Shown here: positions 46,400 through 57,424 of the stretch, one piece after another
Layout of the letters: the number at the start of each line of letters is the position of its first letter
Numbering within the stretch: the stretch's first letter is position 1
The notes under the pieces: model-generated
Seen by the model: the letters and a program-made list of their open reading frames with translations, nothing else
Databases searched by the model: none
What the model was told of the DNA's origin: nothing
DNA from: Calamus simplicifolius
Taxonomy: Eukaryota; Streptophyta; Magnoliopsida; Arecales; Arecaceae
Direction of reading: 5' to 3'
Length of the DNA: 64,000 nucleotides
NCBI GenBank assembly: GCA_900491605.1
Contig: UESW01003900.1
Coordinates: 2,100,727 to 2,164,726, forward strand
Position numbers and translations under genes: made by a program

Positions 46400-46999
46400 G
46401 TGAAAATCCTGGGCAACAAAAAATATGGAGAAGGTTTTTGAGATAATTAAGGGGAGTCAAAGAGGGGTTCTCCCCCAAGTCATTCCTCTTTTAAGGGCTC
46501 TCGGGATCTAATATTTAAATGTAGCAGATAAGGTAGGCCATTACCTGATTTTTGGGGAGCAATTGTAGAATTTGAAGGAGGATAAGGCCGATTTCGATGT
46601 ATACCTTATCGAAGATTTCCAATCCTGCTAATCATAAAGGGGAGCTACATCTGGCTCCCAATTCTCACGATTCTAGGAATCTAATGTTTAAGATATTCGG
46701 TACGGGTTTAAGGTCGACAAAGAAGACAGTCGGTTGGGGACTCCCGAATATTGAGGTTCGATAACCCTAGTCTGGGGGTGAGACTTGGCAAAGGAAATTG
46801 GAGGTTGGTCGATCGAGGTTTGGTCTAGCAAGACTCGGGCGGAGATGCCAATGCAGTAGTTCAGTAAGGCATCACTCGGCTCATAAGGGTTGGTCAGCCA
46901 TGACCTAAGAGTGGCCCCAATTCGCCTATCCATGTCAACCGATTTATGTGAAAACTTTTTTACCGCGCATCACTTGCCCCTCCACTCTCTAGTTCGAAG
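46400..46999 (+). mobile_element. Old Tat-like gypsy LTR fragment between copia A and copia B
   Basis: Non-coding. Starts GTGAAAATCCTGGGCAACAA and ends ...CTCTCTAGTTCGAAG. It appears to continue 24401-24581 across the copia A block and to continue on the other side of copia B at 57376. Assignment to the Tat lineage rests on general resemblance of the non-coding sequence. Confidence 0.4.
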
Positions 47000-47004
47000 T
47001 TTAC
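47000..47004. repeat. Target-site duplication of copia B, left (TTTAC)
   Basis: TTTAC directly before the LTR end at 47005; the same five bases follow the other LTR at 57371-57375. A 5-bp direct repeat is the normal copia integration footprint. Confidence 0.9.
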
Positions 47005-48537
47005 TGTTGGCCCAGATGGCAACCCAAAAGGGGGGTGAATTGGGTTCTTTAAAAAAATTTATAATTAAAATTAATTTTCCAAGATGAATGTGCACAAGTA
47101 AAGTGTAGAAAGTGTGATGCTATGAATGCTGAGCACAATATAAAAAGAGAGAAAGAGAGAAGAGATAAGCACGACAAACACAAGGATTTATAGTGGTTCG
47201 GTATTAGTTACACCTACATCCACTACTAAGCAACTCTCAGGTACATACTATAATCACCCTGATTACAGCTGAGTTATTTTGCAAGATTACAACTCGAACT
47301 TGTTGTTTTACAACGGGATCACAACAAACCCAGCCGGTTTTCATAGGTTCACCAGCACACAACCTAACACAAGCTAATCTTAGCTTGCCCGAGGTCAACT
47401 ACCTCAACTGATTCAATCCCCTAATTGAATCAGAAAGCAAACGAATCAAGTAAATGATTACAATAATAAGAAAGCCCCTCAAATGAGCAGATAAACAATA
47501 TAAATAAAAATGAGAATAGAAAAGCCTGATTAGAAGATGTTTGATGTTGATCTTTTCTTCTTTTCTTCTTTTCCTCTTCTCTTCTAAATGATCTTTCAAA
47601 GCTTGAACTTAGACTCTTGAAGAAAAGTTGGTGAAGAGAATGATAAAGAACTATGGCTCTTGCTTTTCTTCTTCTAATTGGTGAAAAAACTTCGGATTTG
47701 ATCTTTAAAAGCTTTTGGATTTCTCTTCTATCTCTTTTGCACAGTGAGGATTTGAATCAGAGTTTTCCCTCTCTGAAATTTCTCTATTTTCCTCTTTTTC
47801 TTCTCTTATTTTTGAACGGTCGGAATGCCCTTTTTATAATCTCTCTTAATCCATGTTTTTGATGCAAAGTAGCCGTTGAGAGTACTTGTGGATTAGTTCA
47901 ACACGTAAAGCTAAAGAGCTGTTGAAGAGTAGGTAAAGAAATATGATCATTGATGCTTTTTCTGATAAATCTAAAAATTGCCTCTGACAGATTAGAGTCG
48001 GCTCTAATCTTTCCAGATGTCGGCTCTAAGTCGGATTTCCCAAAATAGTAAGAAAATATTCGTCGTGGAGTCAGCTCTGGAATTCTGTGGGGTCGACACA
48101 TCGCGAGCTGGAGTCAGCTCTAATTTCCTTGGGGTTGACATTAATAGTATCCCAAAAAAATTAGTCTATATTCTCATGTTAGAGTCGGTTCTAATTCTGC
48201 TGGTGTCAACTCTAAAATCTGAAGTAGAAAGACAATTCACTGTAACTCAGGTTAGAGTCGGCTCTAATTTTCTGGGTGTCGACTCTAAACCGTGCTGAAC
48301 GTGCCAAACAGTTCTGATACGCTCCGAAGTTGGCTCTAATGCTTCTAGAGTTGGCTCTAAACTCTGAACTTTGACATATACCACTAAAATTGATTCAAGC
48401 CCATTTTTGCATGAATTATAAATACTTAATCTTTTTAAATTCCTGAAACACTTGTTAATCTCATTAGTATCATAGGGAATATACTCATGGCTTTTGTTAA
48501 TCATCAAAATTAATAAATGGGTCAACAATCTCCTCCT
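47005..48537 (-). mobile_element. Copia B 3' LTR
   Basis: 1533 bp, TGTTGACCC ... GGGCCAACA on the minus strand. The polypurine tract AAAAAGGAGGAGAT lies at 48538-48551. It contains a cluster of GAGTCGGCTC/GTCGACTC-like motifs at about 47995-48355. Confidence 0.92.
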
Positions 48538-48551
48538 TTTTGATGATGACA

Positions 48552-51146
48552 AAAACATTGAGTATATGCATAATCAATTAATGCATAACTGTCAAAATGA
48601 GCAAATTCATAGTTATGCTTGAATTTTAATAACTTTAACCAAAAGTAATTCAAATGATTATCTTATGTGTCATACAAATAGAATCTTCAAATGGGATTTT
48701 AGCAACATAATTAAGCTCCCCCTGGGTGAGAACAACTTAATTAAGCTCTCCCTATGTATGTGCATATAACATATTCATTTTAAGTCCATTTAAGTCTATA
48801 TGCATATACACTCTTTCTCCCCCTTTTTTGTTATCAACAAAAAGGTAAAGAAGTCATAGGGTAGACATTGCTTAAATCAAAATCAATACATGAATTGAAT
48901 AGTTCAAAATTTTAAATGCAAGAGTCAAGATTGATTTCATATAAAATACCATTGAGTACAAAGTATCAAGTATATAATATATTAAGACAAGATAGTTACA
49001 ACAAGATTCATTGATTCTAATTACAACAAAATGATATCATTTGTCCTAGATACAAACTAGTTTTCATATGCTAAACTTGAAATCTAAAGATAGCTTGAGA
49101 TAGATTGAAGTTGATTGGATTGAAGTAGAGTTGACTTGGCTTGGCTTGGAGAAAGGATCATCTCAGAATCTTCTTAAGTTCTGCCAAAATCTATCCCATT
49201 CCTTTCTCTTGAATTTTCATAAATTCATTAAGCATTCTCTCAACTAAAGAAGCAGCTGCCGTGACTTTCTCTTGAAGCTCTACATTACTAATTGAATAAA
49301 TATCAAAGTCACCTCCAATGTCCTTAATTTTGTCAAAAATTAACTTTAGATCAGTCTTTAAGGCATCAGAAGATGTACTAAATGATGACTCAATCTCATT
49401 GACTTTTTCTTCCAAAGAGTAGCATAGCTGCCTCATTCCTAAAAGTTGATTTCTTACATCATCCTTAATTTTGGCTTCATGGTCTACCAACAGAGCTTTG
49501 AGCTGCTCAATCTGCCTATCAGAGAATTCAGAAGAATTTTGGACGAATGTGGTTGTAGCTGCTGGTGCCGCTGGGGGTGCCGAACTGCTTGGTCCAGGTG
49601 ATGAGTGCCTCACAGATGGTCCAGCCTCCGAAGGACCAGGGACCGTAGTATCAGCTTCAGCTGCCCTTTCTTCTCCATATCCTTTCCTTTGCCATTGACC
49701 CCATTCACTTTCTTAAATCCCATACGGTGAAGTGTAGCAATGTTATGTAATCCATGTGTCTTAATTTCTTCATTGGCTCATTTTTCAAAAAATTTACTTC
49801 TTGACTTTGAAAAGCTAAAGTCAAAATCATTCCATAAGGCAAAGTGGATCTTTTCTTACTACTGGCCTCAGCCATATATCCAATCATCATTCCAGCTAGA
49901 TTAATGGGCTGTCCCGTGACTACACAATCCATAACAACCATGTCCCTTTCAGAAACATATTCAAATCTTCAAGTCTTTGGAAATAAAATCCTACTGCAAA
50001 TGTTATATAACAGTCTTAATTCCAAAGGTAATTGATTTGCACTTATTTTCTCAAAATCTGTCATATCTTTTCATAATATCCTTGATAGTGCTTCTCCTAT
50101 TTCACTGTGTGAAGTAGCAATCATACCAATTGCAGGAATCTCCAATAAATTTCCTAAAATTTCAGAAGTTAGGTGAATCCGTGTTCCTCTAATAGAGCTA
50201 ACAATCCCACCATCTCCTCTACTAAGATTGTGATAGAATTCCTTCACTAAACCAGGGTAGGTAGGGACGTCTAGTGAGCATACCTTTTCCCAACCCATAT
50301 CCTTTAGTTGCTTCCCTAGAGTAAATCCTTCCAAGTCAAAGAAGTTGAAGTCGACCTTCCTTCCAGTGGTGATGGCTTTCCCGGCTAATAGGTCAATCTG
50401 GGGTGAAGGTGGAGTGGGAATCAAGCTTGGAGTCAAGGAAGAAGAGATGGAAGACGAGCTCGGAGAAGGTTGTTTTGCCAGATGCCGAGCAGTCCTCCTC
50501 CCGGTGGTAACAATCACTCCAATGGCGGATGCCCAATGCTTGGGTGCCATTAGATGTCAAGAGAGGATGGATTAGAAAGATTTTAGGGTTTGGAACAAGT
50601 GGAGAGAGATTTGGAGTGGATTGGAGTCGGATAGAAATGAAAAGGTGTCGACTTTGCCCTAGATAAATCAAAAAAAGGGGACCACTTAAAGTCGGCTCCT
50701 GCAAAGCGAGGTGTCGGCTCTAAATCGCTAACACAGTCAGCACCTGAAATATAGTCAGCTCTGCAGTAGTAGGTGTCAGCTCTAAAAACTCAGACAGAGA
50801 GCATATAAAATTAGAGTCGACTCCAACATATATGGTGTCAGCTCCAAGATAGTTTCAGTAAAAAATGAGAGTTTCAAAGAATCTGAAACTTATCAAAATG
50901 ATCATAAAACTTTAGATAAATCTTCCTTAGAATGTGGTGAATCAAGAGGTTCAAATATCTAGATAAATTTTTCTTAGAATCATAAGAGGATCTTCAAGAA
51001 AATGGCTAAATTCTAGATAGTCATTCCTAGAAGATTTAAAATCATTCTAATGGATCACAAACTCCTAATTCTCCTCTAAGATAACAAAATCTGTCTTCAC
51101 TTAAGGGTTTTGTAAATATGTCAGCTAATTATTCATCAATACATAC
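48552..51146 (-). pseudogene. Copia B extra gene after pol
   Basis: Post-pol region of about 2.6 kb. From the ATG at 50548-50550 a frame of 159 residues runs to 50071: Ser/Pro-rich start, then AGKAITTGRKVDFNFFDLEG and KDMGWEKVCSLDVPTYPGLV. Continuations at 49705-49941 and 49191-49613 (the latter helix-rich, FDKIKDIGGDFDIYSISNVE) are in other frames. The conserved block recurs in element C at 63700-63939 and resembles the plant-transposon-protein domain often found after pol in large plant retrotransposons. Function unknown. Upstream of the ATG (50640-50860) lies another cluster of GAGTCGGCTC-like motifs. Confidence 0.7.
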
Positions 51147-52500
51147 TTAATCAAGACAAACATCATTATTAGCTACATGTTCTCTAATGAAATGGTATCT
51201 TATCTCTATGTGTTTAGTTCTTGAATGTTGAATAGGAATTTTTGTCAAATTTATTGCACTAGTGTTATCACATCTAATTGGAGTTTTATCAAGTGTTATA
51301 CCATAATCATCAAGTTGTTGCTTAATCCAAAGAATTTGAGCATAGCAACTTCCAGCTGCAACATATTCAGCTTCAGCAGTCGATAATGCAACTGAATTTT
51401 GCTTTTTACTAAACCAAGAGATTAAGTTACTGCCTAAGAATTGACATGCACCACTTGTGCTTTTTCTATCCAATTTATAACCAGCAAAATTTGAACCAGA
51501 ATATGCAATCAGATTTAATGTTGAATCTCTAGAGTACCGTAATCCTACATTTTTAGTTTCATTTAAATATCTGAGAATTCTTTTTACAGCAATTAAGTGA
51601 GATTCTTCAGGTTCAGACTGATATCTAACACATAAGCATACAACAAACATAATATCAGGTCTACTAGCCATTAAATAAAGTAGATAACTAATCATACCTC
51701 TATAATATTTTTGATCTATTTGCTTACCATCTTCATCTTTATCGAGTTTGCATGGACTCATAGGTTTGCCGAGAGGTTTAACTGATTCCATACCAAACTT
51801 TGTTTGGTTGATGAAAATCCCTTCTCTTTCTTATTTGATTTGAAGTCCAAGAAAGAAGTTAAGTTCTCCCATCATTCTCATTTCAAATTTTTCCTGCATT
51901 AACTTTGCAAAATCTTAACAAAGAAGATTGTTAGTAGCACCAAATACTATTTAATCTACATAGATTTGTACTACCAGTAAGTTTTTTTCTTTTCTTTTCA
52001 AAAATAAGGTTTTATCAATATTTCTTCTAAAAAATTATTTTCAATTAAAAATTTACTTAATCTATCATACCAAGCTCTAGGTGCTTGTTTTAAACCATAA
52101 AGTGCTTTGTGTAGTTTAAAAACATGATTTGAAAATCCATGATCTTCAAAACCAGGTGGTTGTTCAACAAAAACTTCCTCATTTATAAAACTATTTAAAA
52201 ATGCACTTTTTACATCCATTTGAAATAAATTAATGTTCATGAAACATGCAAATGAAAGTAACAACCTAATGGCCTCTAATCTAGCAACAGGTGCAAAGGT
52301 TTCATCAAAATCAATTCCTTCCTCTTGATTATATCCTTTTGCAACTAATCTAGCTTTATTTCTAATAACAATGTCATTTTCATCTAATTTATTTCTAAAT
52401 ACCCATTTGGATCCTATAACTGGATAATCTTTAGGTCTATCAACTAGGGTCCATACTTTATTCCTAGTAAATTTATTTAATTCCAGTTACTATCTTTTTC
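51147..52500 (-). pseudogene. Copia B reverse transcriptase and RNase H
   Basis: Minus strand. RT pieces at 51998-52264 (INLFQMDVKSAFLNSFINEE, LHKALYGLKQAPRAWYDRLS), and 51147-51791 with SRPDIMFVVCLCVRYQSEP followed by RNase H (AYSGSNFAGYKLDRKSTSGA, LSTAEAEYVAAGSC, IRYHFIREHVANN). The region that should hold the YVDD box (about 51950-51990) is out of frame with both. Several frameshifts separate it from integrase. Confidence 0.88.
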
Positions 52501-54080
52501 AGCTTCCTTAATTGTCTCTTGGGTTCTATATGATATACAAATGCAAGATGATTACTGATATTTTTCATTAATGATCTAGTTCTTACACCTTGAGATGGAT
52601 CGCCTATGATTAAGTCCTTTGGATGACCATAAGCATATCTCCAATCTCTAGGTAGATCTACATCATTACGAGTAGTATCAATACCATCATCCTTAGGTGA
52701 GTCATCATCCTTAGCTTCAGGTTCATGATATGAAGATACATCGATATTTAATTTTTTAATATCTCTTTCAAATAAATTAGTATCTTCCTCATCATTTATC
52801 TTTTTCAGAACTTGATGCTAAAGATTCATCAAATACTACATGAATTGACTCTTCTACAATCAGATACTTCTTATTAAATACTCTATAAGCTTTGCTAAAA
52901 GTGGAACATCCTAAGAATATACCTTCATCTGATTTTGCATCAAACTTTCCAAGATTGTCTTTACCATTATTATAAATGAAACATCGACAACCAAATGCAT
53001 AAAAATAACCAATGTTGGGTTTCCTATTATGCCATAATTCGTAGGGAGTTTTCTTAAGGATTGGTCTAATTAAGGCTCTATTTAGGATGTAACATGTTGT
53101 ATTTATAGCTTTTGCCCAGAAATATTTTGGGAGTTGGCTTTCACATAGCATGGTACGGGCCATGTCTTCTAGAGTTCTATTTTTTCTTTTTATAACTCCA
53201 TTCTGTTGAGGTGTTTTAGGTGCTGAGAAGTTATGATGAATGCCATTTTCAATGCAAAATTTTTTAAATAAATGATTTTCAAATTTAATTCCATGATCAC
53301 TTCTAAGAGACACTATGGTGGTATTTTTCTCATTTGTGACTTTCTTGAAGAATTTTAGAAATATCAAGAAAGTCTCATCTTTGTGAGCTAAAAACAATAC
53401 CTAAGTGAATCTAGAGTAATCATCTACCATCATAAGATTATATTTCTTTCCTCCTAGACTAGTGGTTCTATTAGGTCCAAAAAGGTCCATGTGTAGTAGC
53501 TTGAGTGGCCTAGAGGTAGAAACAATATTTTTAGATTTGAAAGAATTCATAGTTTGTTTTCCAAATTGACATGCATCACAAATTCTATTATTTTCAAAAT
53601 CTAATTTTGGAAAACCTTTAACTAATTCCATTCTAAGCAATTTTGAAATTAAGTGTGTGCTTGTATGACCTAGTCTACGATGCCATAGCCATCCAATCTC
53701 ATTTACATTAGCATTATCAGCAATTAGGCAATGGTTACTAGTAGACAAATTGTTCAAATCAATTAATTATACATTGCCATTTCTATTTCCAACAAATATA
53801 ATGCTATTATCAATGGAATTCGATACAGTGCAGATAGAAGCTTCAAAGAAAACTTTGAAACCTTTATCACAAAGTTGGCTAATGATAATCAAGTTATGCT
53901 TTAATCCATCTATATATAAGATATTTTCAATAAAAGTGGATGGAGTGATCTGAATTTTACTAAAGCCAATGATTTGGCCTTTACCATTATCTTCAAATGT
54001 TATTACTTCTCTTTTAGCTTCAAGGGTGATGAATTGCTCTTTGTCACCCGTCATGTGTCTTGAGTAGCCGCTATCAAAAT
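52501..54080 (-). pseudogene. Copia B protease and integrase
   Basis: Protease site DSGYSRHMTGDKEQF near 54025-54075 (the usual Cys after DSG is Tyr). GAG-pre-IN and zinc finger at 53401-53757 (WLWHRRLGHTSTHLIS, CDACQFGKQ). Integrase core at 52792-53397 (SLRSDHGIKFENH, TPQQNGVIKRKNR; the expected catalytic Glu position is now Lys). A stop at 53400 splits the core. Inactive. Confidence 0.88.
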
Positions 54081-54554
54081 ATCATTTTCTTTTTGATCCT
54101 TTGACCGAAAGACACTCCTGCAAAGCAATCATACCTTTTGTTTAGGTACACAAGCCTTCTTGGGTCCTTCACGATTAGTAGCAATAAACACAGTTCCTTT
54201 TGGAACCCATATTTTCTTACCTTTATTACTTATGTTCTTATGAGACATTTTGTAATTACATTCATAGGATTTATGTCCTTTTATGCTACAATGGTAACAG
54301 AAAATATCATCTTTGATTGGCTTCTTTATGAAGAAATTGTTAACAAATTTTTATTTCATGTGTGGTCTATACCCTTAACCAGCTTTATCAAAAACAACTC
54401 TTTGATTGTTTAAAAGTATATTAAGCTTCTCTGAGCTATTAGTAAATTTATCGATAATGTTTTTATATTTTTCAGTTTCTTTCTTTAAATTTAGATTTTT
54501 AGTAGAAATTGTTTCTTTTTCTTTTAGTATATTTTTCTTTTCAAATTTTATATT

Positions 54555-55778
54555 TTAAATTTTAAGAACAAGTTCATTTTTCTTTTTAAGAAGATCTAAG
54601 TTTTCAGTTTTCAAGGTTTTATTTTTGGTTCTTAAAATTTTAAAATCACTAAACAATTCATTGAAAGCATCATATAGTTCATCAAAAGTAAAATCATCAT
54701 AGGGGGTTTCAGAATTTACCTTATTTTCATTATTTGCCATGAAACATATGTTGGCAACCTCTTGTTGATCATCTTCGGATGAAGATTCCTCGCTGTCGCT
54801 CCAAGTTGCAACATACGCCTTCTTCTTCTTTTTGTATCCCTTCTTAAGTTGAGGACATTCGGATCTGAAGTGTCCCGATTTCTTGCATTCATAACTGATC
54901 AATGGATCTTTCTCTTTATTCTTATCATTTTCTTTTTCATCTTTCATTTTAATACCAATTTTTCTCTTGTGAAAGGGTCTCCTTCTTTGCATAAACTTTC
55001 TGAATTTCTTTGCAAGGAGAGCAGTCTCATCATTGTCTTCATCTTCTTCGCTGTTGCTCTTTTCATTTTCTGCAGCTTTGAGTGCAATAGTCCTCTTCTT
55101 TTTTACATCATCTTCTTGATGCTGCTTCATTGTAAGCTCATAGGTCATAAGAGATTCAAGTAGCTCATCCAAAGGTAGATTGTTCATATCTTTGGCTTTT
55201 TGGATAGCTGTCACTTTGGCTTCCCATGCTCTTAGAAGAGACCTAAGAATTTTTTGCACCAATTTAGAGTTAGTATAGGTCTTACTAAGACTTTTTAATC
55301 CATTTACTATATCAGTAAATCTAGTATACATGCATGTAATAGATTCATTTTGATCCATGCTAAAAAGTTCATATTTATGCACCAAAATGTTAATATTGGA
55401 TTTCTTAACTTGGTTGGTACCCTCATGAGTAACTTCCAACCTATCCCATATTTCCTTGGCTGAGATGCAAGTGGATATTCTATTAAATTCATTTGCATCT
55501 AAAGAATAGTATAGGACATTCATGGCCTTGGCATTGAGCTGAGCCATTTTTCTATCATTTTCATTCCAATCCCTTTCGGGTTTAGGAACAATGGATCCGT
55601 CCACTAAGTGTGTGGGAGTGCTAGGACCATTGATAATGATACTCCATAACTCATAGTCTAAAGCTTGAATGAAAATTCTCATTCTAGCTTTCCAATATGA
55701 ATAGTTTGTGCCACTAAACAAAGGTGGTCGGTTTGTGGATTGTCCCTCAGAAAAAGAAGAACCAGCTTGAGCTACCAT
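54555..55778 (-). CDS. Copia B gag
   Basis: The longest intact frame of copia B, 407 residues from the ATG at 55776-55778. Copia gag core (RPPLFSGTNYSYWKARMRIF ... MNVLYYSLDANEFNRISTC ... LEVTHEGTNQVKKSNINILV) with a basic region and a zinc knuckle at about residues 295-310 that reads YECKKSGHFRSEC; the first Cys position is Ser, so metal binding is doubtful. A Ser/Glu-rich stretch and coiled coil follow. The gag-pol frame is interrupted beyond 54555. Would form virus-like particles in the cytoplasm. Confidence 0.85.
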   Translation of the reverse strand: MVAQAGSSFSEGQSTNRPPLFSGTNYSYWKARMRIFIQALDYELWSIIINGPSTPTHLVDGSIVPKPERDWNENDRKMAQLNAKAMNVLYYSLDANEFNRISTCISAKEIWDRLEVTHEGTNQVKKSNINILVHKYELFSMDQNESITCMYTRFTDIVNGLKSLSKTYTNSKLVQKILRSLLRAWEAKVTAIQKAKDMNNLPLDELLESLMTYELTMKQHQEDDVKKKRTIALKAAENEKSNSEEDEDNDETALLAKKFRKFMQRRRPFHKRKIGIKMKDEKENDKNKEKDPLISYECKKSGHFRSECPQLKKGYKKKKKAYVATWSDSEESSSEDDQQEVANICFMANNENKVNSETPYDDFTFDELYDAFNELFSDFKILRTKNKTLKTENLDLLKKKNELVLKI

Positions 55779-55825
55779 TTGGATCTTTAGCTCTTGATGG
55801 TTAGATCAAGCAGAGATGAGCACTA

Positions 55826-55838
55826 GCTCTGATACTAA
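55826..55838 (-). promoter_or_regulatory. Copia B tRNA-Met primer binding site
   Basis: The minus strand reads TTAGTATCAGAGC, close to TGGTATCAGAGC, one base after the LTR end. Confidence 0.8.
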
Positions 55839-55839
55839 T

Positions 55840-57370
55840 TGTTGGTCCAGATGGCAACCCAAGAGAGGGGATAAATTGGGTTCTTTAAAAAAATTTACAA
55901 TTAAAATTATTTTTTCAAGATGAATGTGCACAAGTAAAGTGTAGAGAGTGTGATGCTATGAATGCTGAGCATAATATAAAAAGAGAGAAAGAGAGAAGAG
56001 ATAAGCATGGCAAACATAAGGATTTATAGTGGTTCGGTGTTAGCTACACCTACATCCACTCCTAAGCAACTCTTGGGTACATACTATAATCACCCTGATT
56101 ACAGCAGAGTTGTTTTGCAAGATCACAACTCGAACTTATTGTTTTACAACGGAATCACAACAAACCCAGCCAGTTTTCATAGGTTCACTAGCACACAACG
56201 TAACACAAGCTAATCCTAGCTTGCTCGTGGTCAACTACCTCAACTGATTCAATCCCCTGATTAAATCAGAAAGTAAACAAATCAAGTAAATGATTATAAT
56301 AATAAGAAAGCCTCTCTCAAATGAGCAGATAAACAATATAAATAAAAATGAGAATAGAAAAGCCTGATTAGAAGATGTTTGATGTTGAGCTTTTCTTCTT
56401 TTCTTTTTCTTCTTTTCCTCCTCTCTTCTGAATGATCTTTCAAACTTGAACTTAGTCTATTGAAGAAAAGTTGGTGAAGAGAAGGATCAAGAACTAGGGC
56501 TCTTGCTTTTTTTCTTCTAATTGATGAAAAAACTTCGGATTTGATCTTTGAAAGCTTTTGGATTTCTCTTCTATCTCTTTTGCATAGTGAGGCTTTGAAT
56601 CAGAGTTTTCCCTCTCTGAAATTTCTCTATTTTCCTTTTTCTCTTCTCTTGTTTTTGAACGGTCGGAATGCCCTTTTTATAATCTCTTTTAATCCATATT
56701 TTTGATGCAAAGTAACCGTTGAGAGTACTTGTGGATTAGTTCAACACGCAAAGGCAAAGAGCCATTGAAGAGTAGGTGAACAAATATGATCATTGAAGCT
56801 TTTTCTGACAAATCTGAAAATCATCTCTAATAGATTAGAGTCGGCTCTAATCTTTTTAGGTGTCAGCTCTAAGTCAGGTTTCCCAAAATAGTAAGAAAAC
56901 GTTCGTCGTGGATTCCGCTCTGGAATTCTGTGGGGTCGACACACCGCAAGCTAGAGTCGGCTCTAATTTCCTTGGGGTTGACACTAACAGTATTCCGAAA
57001 AAGTCAGTCTCTATTTTCAGGTTAGAGTCGGCTCTAATTCTGCTGGTGTTGACTCTAAAATCTGAAGCAGAAAGATAGTTCACCGTAACTCAGGTTAGAG
57101 TTGGCTCTAATTTTCTGGGTGTCGACTCTAAACCGTGCTGAATGTGCCAAACAATTCCGATACGCTTCGGAGTCGGCTCTAATGCTTCTGGAGTCGGCTC
57201 TAAACTCTGAACTTTGACACATACCACTAAAAATTGATTCAAGCACATTTTTGCATGAATTATAAATACTTAATCCTTTTAAATTCTTGAAATACTTGTC
57301 AATCTCATTAGTATCATAGGAAATATATTCATCCTTTTATTAATCATCAAAATCAATAAATGGGTCAGCA
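55840..57370 (-). mobile_element. Copia B 5' LTR
   Basis: 1531 bp, partner of 47005-48537. The outer end reads TGCTGACCC where the 3' LTR has TGTTGACCC. Moderately diverged from its partner by eye. The same GAGTCGGCTC-like motif cluster is at about 56835-57210. Confidence 0.92.
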
Positions 57371-57424
57371 TTTACATTTCGGCTTAGGGAGTAAAGTCAT
57401 GGTGGCCAACTCCCACTAGCAAAG
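57371..57424 (+). other. Target duplication TTTAC and remnant of the older LTR
   Basis: TTTAC (57371-57375), then about 49 bp of the sequence that copia B split (ATTTCGGCTTAGGGAGTAAAG ... CTAGCAAAG), up to the start of element C. The last five bases CAAAG (57420-57424) would be the left target duplication of element C; the right one lies outside the window. Confidence 0.7.

Larger units (their letters stand above)
47005..57370 (-). mobile_element. Copia B, full-length Sirevirus-type element, defective
   Basis: 10,366 bp on the minus strand with 1.53-kb LTRs, tRNA-Met primer site, gag, protease, integrase, RT, RNase H, an extra gene after pol, polypurine tract and a TTTAC target duplication. 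The large size, the gag type and the post-pol gene fit the Sirevirus (SIRE/Maximus) lineage. All genes except gag are broken. Confidence 0.9.
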
